DNA from: a bacterium
GTDB lineage: Bacteria > Bacillota_I > Bacilli_A > RF39 > UBA660
Assembly (NCBI GenBank): GCA_030525085.1
Contig: JAUNFK010000013.1
Coordinates: forward strand, 1-34,216
DNA length: 34,216 nucleotides
Reading direction: 5' to 3'
Under the pieces are notes generated by a model. The model was not told the origin of the DNA, ran no database searches, and saw only the letters and a list, made by a program, of their open reading frames with translations. The position numbers and the translations under genes are program-made. Positions 1-7,239 of this stretch are shown in pieces; positions within the stretch are counted from its first letter, which is position 1; each line of letters opens with the position of its first letter.

Positions 1-1661
1 TTATTAAAAGTAGTAAAAGAGATTATCCTTATGGTGATTTTGCTTCTTATATTATCGGTTATGCTAAAAAGAATGATAATGATGAGATTGAAGGCGAAAT
101 GGGAATTGAGGGTAAGTATAATAGTAGTTTAAAGGGTGTTAATGGTAAGATTACTTATCAAAAAGATGCTTATGGTTATAGAATTGCTAATACGCCTGCT
201 TATGAGGAAAAGGCTGAATCTGGGGTAGATATTTATCTTACTTTGGATAGTAATATACAGATGTATTTAGAAAATGCAATGGCTACTATTGAAAAAGATG
301 GTGTAGAGTGGGCTTCGATAACGATAGCTGATGCTAAGACAGGTGCAATAGTTGGGTCAGCAACAATACCATCATTTAATCCAAATACTCTTAATATAAC
401 AAATTATAATAGTCAGCTTACAAGTTATACTTATGAGCCAGGAAGTACAATGAAGATTTATTCGTTTATGGCAGCTATAGAAGAGGGTTTATATAAGGGT
501 GATGAAGAGTATATGTCTGGTAGTGTTGTGGTTGATGATTATAAAATTAGTGATTGGAATACTACTGGTTGGGGTAAGATTACTTATGATGTTGGTTTTA
601 CTTATTCTTCAAATGTTGCTGCTGTTAATTTAGCTCAGGCTTTAGGTAAAGAAAAGTTACTTAGTTATTATGAAAAGTTTGGTTTTGGGACTAAGACCGG
701 TATAGAGCTTCCTAATGAGCATAATGGACAAGTTGAAGCTGTATATGAGTCAGAGCTTGCTAGTATTTCTTATGGTCAAGGAATGACAACGACACCAATA
801 CAAAATATTCAAGCACTTACGAGTCTTGCTAATGGCGGAGTTGTTTTAAAACCATATATAATTCAAAAGATAGTTGATACTAATACTGGTAAAACTACTT
901 ATGAAGGAAAAAGAACCGAACTTGGTAGAGCAGTAAGTTCTAGTACAGTTAATAAAATGATAGAATTAATGGATTTGACAGTTAATGGTAGTGATGGACT
1001 TGCGACTGGTAAAAAGTATGCGACTAGTTCAGTAAGACTTATTGGTAAGACTGGTACTGCACAATATTCACTTGGTAATGGAAAATATTCTAGTGGTAAT
1101 TATAATAATATTAGATCTTTTGCGGGAATGTTTCCAAAGGATGATCCAGAGTATGTTATTTATATAAGTGCTAAGAAGTATATGGGTGGAGCTAGTGGTC
1201 TTGCTAATGTTGTTAAGTCAGTTGTTGAGTCAATTGCTAAGTATCGTAATTTAGATACAAGGGAAACTGATAAGGATAATACTAAGATTGTTACACTTAC
1301 AAATTATATAAATAAAGATGTTAATACAGTTAAAGATACGCTTACTAATAAAGGATTAGATGTAGTGGTTATTGGTGATGGTGCGTCTGTTGTTAAGCAG
1401 TATCCATTAAAAGGAGAAAATATTCTTACAGGTAATAAGGTATTTTTGGTTACGGATTATACAAATGTAGTGATGCCTAATTTAACTGGTTGGAATAGTA
1501 CGGATGTTAGAACATTTGCAAATTTGATTAATTTATCTTATACTATGAATGATTATGGAAGAGTTACAGCTCAAAGTATTGCTGAAGGAACTGTAATTGA
1601 TGCAGCGCAAAGCTTAGATGTAACTTTAGGAGGTATATATGGCAAAGAAAAAAGTGGATAA
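1..1661 (+). CDS. Penicillin-binding transpeptidase with two PASTA domains (SpoVD/PBP2 type), 5'-truncated
   Basis: This is the C-terminal part of a class B penicillin-binding protein, a membrane-anchored D,D-transpeptidase that cross-links peptidoglycan. The frame is open from base 3 to the left edge, so the start lies outside the window. The first visible residues (RDYPYGDFASYIIGY) match the end of the PBP dimerisation region. The catalytic set is complete: EPGSTMK carrying the nucleophile Ser (about residue 148 of the fragment), a YSSN motif as the SxN element, and GKTGTAQ as the KTG element. Two PASTA repeats follow, roughly the last 130 residues. Class B PBPs with C-terminal PASTA repeats include SpoVD (spore cortex) and PBP2X/PbpB (division). 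Nearby spore genes make SpoVD possible, but the sequence does not decide. The gene overlaps the next one by 23 bases, which suggests co-transcription. Confidence 0.9.
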   Translation, partial: IKSSKRDYPYGDFASYIIGYAKKNDNDEIEGEMGIEGKYNSSLKGVNGKITYQKDAYGYRIANTPAYEEKAESGVDIYLTLDSNIQMYLENAMATIEKDGVEWASITIADAKTGAIVGSATIPSFNPNTLNITNYNSQLTSYTYEPGSTMKIYSFMAAIEEGLYKGDEEYMSGSVVVDDYKISDWNTTGWGKITYDVGFTYSSNVAAVNLAQALGKEKLLSYYEKFGFGTKTGIELPNEHNGQVEAVYESELASISYGQGMTTTPIQNIQALTSLANGGVVLKPYIIQKIVDTNTGKTTYEGKRTELGRAVSSSTVNKMIELMDLTVNGSDGLATGKKYATSSVRLIGKTGTAQYSLGNGKYSSGNYNNIRSFAGMFPKDDPEYVIYISAKKYMGGASGLANVVKSVVESIAKYRNLDTRETDKDNTKIVTLTNYINKDVNTVKDTLTNKGLDVVVIGDGASVVKQYPLKGENILTGNKVFLVTDYTNVVMPNLTGWNSTDVRTFANLINLSYTMNDYGRVTAQSIAEGTVIDAAQSLDVTLGGIYGKEKSG

Positions 1662-2223
1662 AAAGGATGTAAAGAGTGAAGAAGTTATCAAAGAAGAGAA
1701 TAAAGTATTAAACTTTTTAAAAAAATTCTTTAATTCTTGGCAACCTATTTTAATAGTTTTGATACTTGTTATTGGTGGACTTTTATTATTCATTAATCAC
1801 TTAATGCATGCTACTAAAACATATATGTTTAATGGCGTAAATGATTATGTAAGAATCTTAAACGGAGTCGTTGTTATTGATGATTCACTTGCAATATTTG
1901 AAGGCAGTGATGTTGATTATATTTATGAAAAAGATATTATGGTTACTAAATATAATATTGGATATTATGTAAAAGTTAATGGTAATTATAAGCCTATATC
2001 AGTTGTTAGTGGTGATGATGAAGATAGTTTATCTTTAAGTAAGATTTTAGAAGGCGGAACAACTTTTAATGTTATTGAATCTGTTTCAAATGAGCATTAT
2101 TTTTCTAAAGAAAATGTTGAAGCTTTAGATGAAGGTCTATATTTTATTATGGAATTTACTCCTAAAAAAGGTGATTCTGTTAAGCTTGAAACTAAAATTG
2201 ATATTAGTAATATGAGTAAGTAG
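1639..2223 (+). CDS. Single-pass membrane-anchored protein of unknown function
   Basis: A 194-aa protein I do not recognise. It has a charged Lys/Glu-rich N-terminus (residues 1-32), one transmembrane helix (about 36-57, rich in I, L, V and G), then a soluble region of about 135 residues that should lie outside the cell. The start ATG is preceded by AGGAGG at good spacing and lies inside the end of the PBP gene, so the two are probably translated from one mRNA. Its position after a cell-wall transpeptidase suggests a role at the envelope, but this is inference from context only. A hairpin terminator overlaps its stop codon. Confidence 0.75.
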   Translation: MAKKKVDKKDVKSEEVIKEENKVLNFLKKFFNSWQPILIVLILVIGGLLLFINHLMHATKTYMFNGVNDYVRILNGVVVIDDSLAIFEGSDVDYIYEKDIMVTKYNIGYYVKVNGNYKPISVVSGDDEDSLSLSKILEGGTTFNVIESVSNEHYFSKENVEALDEGLYFIMEFTPKKGDSVKLETKIDISNMSK

Positions 2224-2239
2224 TAATACTTGCTTTTTT
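2216..2239 (+). terminator. Intrinsic terminator overlapping the stop codon
   Basis: A 7-bp stem (2216-2222 with 2227-2233, one G-U pair), a GTAA loop and six Ts. The stem begins in the last codons of the preceding gene and the loop contains the third base of its stop codon. Confidence 0.7.
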
Positions 2240-2274
2240 AATTTATTTCTTGTATTATTATGATAGGTGAGATT

Positions 2275-2826
2275 ATGAAAGAGCATGGTAAAGTAATCTT
2301 TTATATATTAATTGTACTTGTTGTTATTGCAGTTGGTGTTACATTTGCGTTTTTTACTAGTGAAGTAGGTAGTGGAGAAGATGATACTAGTATTACTAGT
2401 AATGCAGGCGTTATGAATATTACTTATAATGGTGGTAGTAAGATAACGGCAACTAAGCTACTTCCATCTGATACAGCGTTTGCTACTAAGGTGTTTACGG
2501 TTACAGGTACTAGTACTACTAAAGATTTAAGTATGAAATATCAAGTCAAATTAGTTGTTGATAATAATACTTTTACAAGCCCAATTAGTTATACTTTAAC
2601 GAGTGTTAATACTGGTAATAATGGTTCAGTAATTGGAACAGTTAATGAAACAAAAATTACTGGTACATCAGCTGTTCTTGGAAGTGGTTCATTTATTAAT
2701 GCTCAAAGTAGAATTCATACTTATACATTAAAACTTTATTATAAAGATACTGGCACCGATCAATCAGCTGATATGGGTGCTAATATTAAAGTACATATAG
2801 AAGTTACGGCAGTTACAGGTGCCTAA
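2275..2826 (+). CDS. TasA/camelysin-like exported protein with SipW-type signal region
   Basis: A 183-aa secreted or surface protein. The N-terminus is a hydrophobic segment (about residues 7-28) ending in GVTFAFFTSE, the pattern of signal peptides recognised by SipW-like signal peptidases, as in TasA and camelysin. The rest is Thr/Ser/Asn-rich and predicted beta-sheet, with the NITYNGGSKI motif typical after the cleavage region, and it fits a single small TasA-like beta-sandwich. The same signal pattern occurs in the proteins at 5553 and 15300. I chose ATG 2275 over ATG 2260 because AGGTGA lies five bases before 2275, while nothing useful precedes 2260. No SipW peptidase gene is in the window. 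Function as a fibre or coat component is inferred from the family only. Confidence 0.7.
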   Translation: MKEHGKVIFYILIVLVVIAVGVTFAFFTSEVGSGEDDTSITSNAGVMNITYNGGSKITATKLLPSDTAFATKVFTVTGTSTTKDLSMKYQVKLVVDNNTFTSPISYTLTSVNTGNNGSVIGTVNETKITGTSAVLGSGSFINAQSRIHTYTLKLYYKDTGTDQSADMGANIKVHIEVTAVTGA

Positions 2827-2836
2827 CTTCTTTTTT
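2811..2836 (+). terminator. Weak intrinsic terminator overlapping the gene end
   Basis: AGTTA (2811-2815) pairs with TAACT (2824-2828) across an 8-base loop, followed by C and then a run of six or more Ts. The stem is short, so this is a modest candidate. Confidence 0.45.
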
Positions 2837-2840
2837 ATTG

Positions 2841-2849
2841 CATAGATTA
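2841..2849 (+). promoter_or_regulatory. Possible sporulation-sigma -10 box upstream of spoVIF
   Basis: CATAGATTA matches the CATAnnnTA form of -10 boxes used by the mother-cell factor sigma-K. It ends 14 bases before the spoVIF start codon, so the leader would be very short. I see no convincing -35 element at the usual spacing (the nearest AC is too close), so this is tentative. Confidence 0.3.
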
Positions 2850-2863
2850 TTATAGGTGATTTT

Positions 2864-3100
2864 ATGAATGATGATCTATTTAAAAAGGTTGAGAAAAAGA
2901 CCAAGGTAAAAAAGGATGATATTATGTCGCTTGCTAAGATGGTAAATGATAATGGACTTAAAGATGAAAAAACTTTAAGACACGTTATTAGTGAACTTAG
3001 TATGATGACTGGTAAAAAAGTAGACAAGAAATTGGAAAATAAAATTATAAATGCAGTTATGGAAGATAAGGTACCAAAAACACTAGATAATATGTTTTAA
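2864..3100 (+). CDS. spoVIF: Stage VI sporulation protein F-like
   Basis: A 78-aa protein that matches my recollection of the SpoVIF/YjcC family. It begins with a Phe-Lys-x-(V/I)-Glu-Lys-Lys-Thr segment, has an acidic 'LxDEKTLRHVI' stretch in the middle, a 'GKKVDKKLENKII' stretch, and ends in a Met-Phe tail after a Leu-Asp pair. In Bacillus subtilis, SpoVIF acts late in spore coat assembly under sigma-K control. The start is set by TATAGGTGATTTTATG. It stands alone between a terminator-like hairpin and a new promoter-like box, consistent with its own late-sporulation promoter. Identification rests on short-protein similarity from memory. Confidence 0.7.
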   Translation: MNDDLFKKVEKKTKVKKDDIMSLAKMVNDNGLKDEKTLRHVISELSMMTGKKVDKKLENKIINAVMEDKVPKTLDNMF

Positions 3101-3136
3101 AAATGTTAAACTATTTATAGAGTAAAGGGTGATAAA

Positions 3137-3892
3137 ATGGCAGCAAATACTGATATGCAAAAATTAAGAGAAGATATATTAAATTATTATATGGATAAAC
3201 TTACTGAAGAAGAGCTTGCTGGTTATAGTTATTTAAGCGATGAAGAAATAATTGGGATAGTAAATAGATTGTGGAAACAGTTTTTAAGTAAAGACTTTGT
3301 TCCTGGCGGTAGTTTTAAATTTTTAGGAACTTTTGTTAGTCCTCTTGAATTACTTGAATGTGATGATATTTTAGATAGAGATGAAGGATATGTTAGACTT
3401 CTATCTAGTGATAAGCTAAATTTTGTTCTTGATGAAATGGATTTAATAACAGAAATAGATTGGTCTAAAGCTCAAAAAGTATTATTACCAATTCATTTTA
3501 AAGATAGTAGCCATTATATTAGGGGAGGTTTAAGTTTTAGAGCTTTGCTTGTAGCTAATGAGGGAGAAGGCGTTATTAGTCCTGCTGTTGATTATGCAGA
3601 AGATAATCCTTTAGGTCTTCCATTTTATAACTTAGATTTAACTGTTTATGATAAAGATAGAAAAGTAGATTATGAAAAGATTGTATTAGATGTCATTTGT
3701 TATTATATTTTACAAGAGCACCATAAGATGGATTTTGCTCTTAGAAAAGTTTTAATTAAGAAGTACCGTAAATTTATTATTAGTACTTATAGCTCGATGA
3801 GAGAGTACTGTACAAGTGATGAAATGCTTAATTTTATGTTTAAACATATAAGAGAGAAAGAAATGCCAATTGAAAAAAATCCTAAATTATGA
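3137..3892 (+). CDS. Conserved hypothetical protein
   Basis: A 251-aa soluble protein with no family I recognise. It has no signal peptide or membrane helix. The N-terminal third is helical and acidic, the middle contains a Gly/Pro-rich segment (SFKFLGTFVSPLE), and the C-terminal 80 residues are again helical and Lys-rich. AGGGTGATAAAATG fixes the start. A promoter-like extended -10 (TGTTAAACT, 3104-3112) lies just upstream. It is followed after 30 bases by a degenerate kinase-like gene, with no terminator between, so they may work together. Confidence 0.65.
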   Translation: MAANTDMQKLREDILNYYMDKLTEEELAGYSYLSDEEIIGIVNRLWKQFLSKDFVPGGSFKFLGTFVSPLELLECDDILDRDEGYVRLLSSDKLNFVLDEMDLITEIDWSKAQKVLLPIHFKDSSHYIRGGLSFRALLVANEGEGVISPAVDYAEDNPLGLPFYNLDLTVYDKDRKVDYEKIVLDVICYYILQEHHKMDFALRKVLIKKYRKFIISTYSSMREYCTSDEMLNFMFKHIREKEMPIEKNPKL

Positions 3893-3900
3893 TAGAATAG

Positions 3901-3917
3901 CCACTGCAAGTGGGGGA
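3901..3917 (+). promoter_or_regulatory. Hairpin abutting the ribosome binding site of the kinase-like gene
   Basis: CCACT (3901-3905) pairs with AGTGG (3909-3913) across a GCA loop. The right arm runs into the GGGGGA that serves as ribosome binding site for the gene starting at 3923. The hairpin could partly mask the site and lower translation. It could also be chance. Confidence 0.3.
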
Positions 3918-3922
3918 TTTAA

Positions 3923-4654
3923 ATGGCAAAACTACAAAGTGGTGTGATTTCACAGCCACAAAAAATGATTACCATACCCAATATATTTGACTTACCTAGT
4001 ATAGGTGCTGGTCATGATGGGTATGTTTTTCATTTTAATGGCAAGGCAATTAAATATTTGAAGTATACACCTAAGATTAGAGAAGAAAAGGGTCTTATGA
4101 CTCCAGAAAAATTTGATGTTCTTAGTGATTTACATTTAAGAAGAATAATTATGCCCGAAGATGCTTTTTATGATGAAAATGAAGTGTTTTCGGCTTATAC
4201 AATGCCTTATGTTCATGATTATAGTAAAGAAACTGGTGCGTTAAGTATTTCTCCAGGTGATTTTTATTATGGTGATTTTTTGGATGCTATAAACGATTTG
4301 GAACTTGATTTTGATGAACTAAGTAGAGCTGGGGTAGTTGCTAATGAGATTAACCGAGGCAGTTTTCTTTATGATTTAGAATTTTTAAAGATGTGTGATG
4401 TTGATAAATACCAAATTGGAGTAAGAAGAGCAACTGAACTAAATAGGAAAATGTTTAACTTTATAATTGCTAAAGTTATTTACTATGAGATTCTAAAAAA
4501 AGGTGCTGATAAGGATAGATTAAAGGCATTAAATAATTGGATAAAAAAATCGTGCCAAAGTTCAGCATTTGTTGACGATTTGAAAGTAAAACTTGAAAAA
4601 GATCCAACAAAGTTAATAAGTGAAGGCGTGGATAGTCTTTCAAAAACAATATAA
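3923..4654 (+). CDS. Degenerate protein-kinase-like protein (probable pseudokinase)
   Basis: A 243-aa soluble protein. Residues 28-47 look like a kinase N-lobe: a glycine-rich loop (GAGHDGYVF) followed by GKAIKYL, where Lys44 sits at the ATP-binding lysine position, and a hinge-like AYTMPYV at 91-97. Where a catalytic loop (HxDxxxxN) is expected, residues 140-151 read ANEINRGSFLYD, so the catalytic Asp would be Glu142 and the metal-binding Asn would be Ser147. CDVD at 158-161 sits where the DFD/DFG motif belongs. This suggests an ATP-binding but weakly catalytic or non-catalytic kinase fold. The assignment is by motif reading only. It is followed by a true APH-type phosphotransferase at 4673. 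The start is set by GGGGGATTTAAATG. Confidence 0.55.
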   Translation: MAKLQSGVISQPQKMITIPNIFDLPSIGAGHDGYVFHFNGKAIKYLKYTPKIREEKGLMTPEKFDVLSDLHLRRIIMPEDAFYDENEVFSAYTMPYVHDYSKETGALSISPGDFYYGDFLDAINDLELDFDELSRAGVVANEINRGSFLYDLEFLKMCDVDKYQIGVRRATELNRKMFNFIIAKVIYYEILKKGADKDRLKALNNWIKKSCQSSAFVDDLKVKLEKDPTKLISEGVDSLSKTI

Positions 4655-4657
4655 TAA

Positions 4658-4666
4658 TGTTATATT
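4658..4666 (+). promoter_or_regulatory. Extended -10 promoter giving a leaderless mRNA
   Basis: TGTTATATT forms a TGn-extended -10 box. Only six bases (4667-4672) separate it from the ATG at 4673 and no ribosome binding site precedes that ATG. The expected transcription start is at or next to the start codon. Confidence 0.45.
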
Positions 4667-4672
4667 AATAGT

Positions 4673-5476
4673 ATGAGAAAAATAGATTTTAAAAATATTA
4701 AATTAATAAGAGTTAATAAATATTACTTTTCTAAAAGTGAAACTATCGAGGCAAGTGTAGTATATAATAATAAAAAAGTGCCTGCAATTATTAAAGTTGA
4801 ACGTTTTTCAAAAAATGATTTAACTAAAGAAATAGATATTTTATCTAGATTAAATGAAGAAGATTTGATAAGAGTACCTAAAATTTATGAAACCGGTAAT
4901 ATTAACGGAAAAAATTATTATGTTTGTGAAAAAATTAAAGGTGATAATTTAAATTTTATAATTAGAAAAAATTTTTATTATAGATATAATTATTTATTTG
5001 AATATGGTAAAAGTTTAGCACTATTGCACTTGATATCATGTGATGGAATGCCTTTAGCAAAGAAAAGAAATATTAATATTATTTCTGATTCTAAGATAAA
5101 TGGGTTTATTCCATCTGAAAGAAAAAATCTTGGAAGCACTTCTTTTGTGCATGGCGATTATCATTTTGGTAATGTTTTGTGGCAGGGCAAGAAAATCAGT
5201 GGAATAATTGATTTTGAATATAGTGGTGTTGGTATTAAAGAAGAAGATATAGCATTTGCACTTGCAATAAAACCTAAGATGATTTTTATGGATAATATTT
5301 TAGATATAGAAGCATTTTTAAATGGTTATAAAAGCGTTTCTAATTATGATGGCGATGCTTTAAAGTATTATTATAAAAGGTATTTGCTTGATGAATATGG
5401 TAAAATTAATGATATAAAGTTTAAAAATAAGGTACTTAAATTGTTGAAACTAGTTGAAAATATTGACGAACTATAG
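4673..5476 (+). CDS. APH/choline-kinase-family phosphotransferase
   Basis: A 267-aa protein of the aminoglycoside/choline phosphotransferase superfamily, which transfers phosphate from ATP to small hydroxylated substrates. The catalytic loop is intact: HGDYHFGN at about residues 160-167 (catalytic Asp162, metal-binding Asn167). It is followed by GIIDFEYSG, where IDFE supplies the second metal ligand. The N-lobe contains AIIKVERF with a candidate ATP-binding Lys, and KIYETG before the hinge. The substrate cannot be told from sequence; family members include sugar, choline and antibiotic kinases, and the location beside a degenerate kinase-like gene gives no clear hint. There is no ribosome binding site before the ATG, in keeping with leaderless transcription. 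Confidence 0.8.
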   Translation: MRKIDFKNIKLIRVNKYYFSKSETIEASVVYNNKKVPAIIKVERFSKNDLTKEIDILSRLNEEDLIRVPKIYETGNINGKNYYVCEKIKGDNLNFIIRKNFYYRYNYLFEYGKSLALLHLISCDGMPLAKKRNINIISDSKINGFIPSERKNLGSTSFVHGDYHFGNVLWQGKKISGIIDFEYSGVGIKEEDIAFALAIKPKMIFMDNILDIEAFLNGYKSVSNYDGDALKYYYKRYLLDEYGKINDIKFKNKVLKLLKLVENIDEL

Positions 5477-5499
5477 AATAAAACTGAACAAATATTAAC

Positions 5500-5527
5500 T
5501 TGACACGGGGGGGGGTTGTTATATAAT
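5500..5527 (+). promoter_or_regulatory. Consensus promoter with a G9 tract in its spacer (candidate phase-variable promoter)
   Basis: TTGACA (5500-5505) and TATAAT (5522-5527) are both perfect sigma-A type boxes. They are separated by 16 bases that include nine consecutive Gs (5507-5515). Slippage by one G would give the optimal 17-base spacer; loss would give 15. It drives the surface protein gene at 5553, whose leader carries TAGGGA as ribosome binding site. Phase variation by spacer-length change is known for homopolymeric promoter tracts in other bacteria; here it is inferred. Confidence 0.8.
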
Positions 5528-5552
5528 TCTTGTAGAAAAGTAGGGATTATAT

Positions 5553-7169
5553 ATGAACCGTGAAGTGAATATAAGTAATAATAAAAAGAGACTCAAATTA
5601 TACTATGGACTGCTTATCACGGTTATATGTGTAATTGGAGTCTCTTTTGCTTGGTTTAGATTATATTTAAGTCAGAGTGAGGATAATATAATGGCGACTA
5701 AAACATGTTTTAGTACGACGCTTACGGAAGATACTTCTGAGATAAAACTTACTGATGCGTTTCCAGTTAAAGATACTGAAGGATTAAAACAAGATGCTTT
5801 TACTTTTACACTTAAAAATAACTGCTCTGGTTATGTTAAAACTTATATAACGATCAATAGTAAATATAGGTTAAATAATGACACAAATTATTTAAAAGAT
5901 GAAAATATAAAGGTTAATATTTCTTCTAATGATAAATTAGATAATTCATCTGTGATATTAAGTAGTCAAAAACTTATAGACATTGATAATGATGAACAAG
6001 GATATCTTATTATTGAAACTGGATTAAATTCAAATGAAGAAAAAAGTTATGATTTAAGAGTGTGGATGGACGGTGATACTACAATCGAGCAAGGGCTTAA
6101 TAAGAGTTGGGCTGGAAAAGTAGTGGTAGTTACTACTGCGTCATATCAGCCTTTAGGAGAAGCTATTTTAGCAAACAATACAATTAGTGAGCCTCTTACT
6201 GTTCCAGGGAAAGCGGTATCATTAGAGAATGAGGCTGTGTTAGCAACTGCAGAAGATGATTATGGAACGAGTTATTATTTTAGAGGCAATGTTCAAAATA
6301 ATTATGTTGAATTTGCAAATATGTGCTGGCGAATAGTGAGAATAACTGGGGATGGTTCGATTAAGCTTGTTTTGTATAATTATAATGCCAATGCATCAAG
6401 TAGTCCATGTAACGATGAGCAAAGTTCGGATACAGCAGCTTTTGCACGGTATGAAGAAGGACAATATACGTCTAATTTTAACTCAGCTGTGGATGACAGT
6501 GCTTATGTTGGGTTTATGTATGGAACAGTAGGTTCTTCTGATTGGACTTCTTCTCATGCCAATAAAAATAAAAGTGTAATTCTTTTAAATTTAGAATCAT
6601 GGTATAAGAAGGATCTTATTTCTTATGAAGATAAACTTTCTGATGTAATATGGTGTAATGATAAGGGGACATTTTCTGTTTTTAGTAATGGTGCTCTATG
6701 TTCTTCTGATACTGATGTTTGTTTTAATTCTTATAATCGGCTTTATGGAGGAAATAGGGAATTGTATGCTGTTCCAAATTTTATATGCCCTAATGATAAT
6801 AATGGTGGTAAGATATCTAAGTTTACTGTAGATGATACTATTAATGGTAATGGTGATTTAACTTATAAAATAGGACTGCTTACTGCAGATGAGGTGGCTT
6901 TTGCTGGATTTCGTGCTTTTGATAATTATGAAGCAAATAACTATTTAGTAGCAAATGCTAATTATTGGTGGTGGACAATGTCTCCTAGAGTTTTTGGCGG
7001 TGATAACGAGAAAAGAGCTAGAGTATGGGATGTTTCTAGTAATGATGGTAGGCTTCTTGGTAATCCTGTAAATGGTTCTTATGGACTTAGACCTTCAATT
7101 GCTTTAGTACCAGAAATAAAAGTTCTTAAAGGCACAGGAACATTTGATGATCCGTACATTGTAAATTGA
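5553..7169 (+). CDS. Large surface protein: SipW-type signal region, beta-rich N-terminal region, lectin-fold-like C-terminal domain
   Basis: A 538-aa exported protein. Residues 13-36 are a hydrophobic signal or anchor ending in GVSFAWF, like SipW-processed proteins. Residues about 40-205 are a Thr/Asn-rich beta region. The C-terminal 330 residues form a domain shared with the protein at 15300. It opens with EDDYGTSYYFRGNVQNNYV and MCWRIVRI, and closes with WWTMSP, GLRPSIAL and the terminal pattern GTGTFDDPYIV. The WxMSP and GLRP elements resemble DUF6273-like domains, which have a C-type-lectin/sulfatase-modifying fold; this link is by motif memory. Several Cys residues in the C-terminal domain could form disulfides. 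Adhesion or ligand binding at the surface is inferred. Expression is probably governed by the G9 promoter. Confidence 0.75.
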   Translation: MNREVNISNNKKRLKLYYGLLITVICVIGVSFAWFRLYLSQSEDNIMATKTCFSTTLTEDTSEIKLTDAFPVKDTEGLKQDAFTFTLKNNCSGYVKTYITINSKYRLNNDTNYLKDENIKVNISSNDKLDNSSVILSSQKLIDIDNDEQGYLIIETGLNSNEEKSYDLRVWMDGDTTIEQGLNKSWAGKVVVVTTASYQPLGEAILANNTISEPLTVPGKAVSLENEAVLATAEDDYGTSYYFRGNVQNNYVEFANMCWRIVRITGDGSIKLVLYNYNANASSSPCNDEQSSDTAAFARYEEGQYTSNFNSAVDDSAYVGFMYGTVGSSDWTSSHANKNKSVILLNLESWYKKDLISYEDKLSDVIWCNDKGTFSVFSNGALCSSDTDVCFNSYNRLYGGNRELYAVPNFICPNDNNGGKISKFTVDDTINGNGDLTYKIGLLTADEVAFAGFRAFDNYEANNYLVANANYWWWTMSPRVFGGDNEKRARVWDVSSNDGRLLGNPVNGSYGLRPSIALVPEIKVLKGTGTFDDPYIVN

Positions 7170-7184
7170 TATTATAATTTATAC

Positions 7185-7213
7185 TTGTTTATTTTATTTA
7201 AATAAGTTAAAAT
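7185..7213 (+). promoter_or_regulatory. Promoter for the anchored protein gene at 7240
   Basis: TTGTTT (7185-7190), 17-base spacer and TAAAAT (7208-7213). No terminator was seen after the upstream gene, so read-through is also possible. Confidence 0.5.
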
Positions 7214-7239
7214 AAAGTTATATAGTAGAAGGAGTGTTT

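Noticed and set aside
7234-7239. GTG start at 7234 for the anchored protein
   Set aside because: It overlaps the ribosome binding site AGAAGGAG that serves the ATG at 7240.
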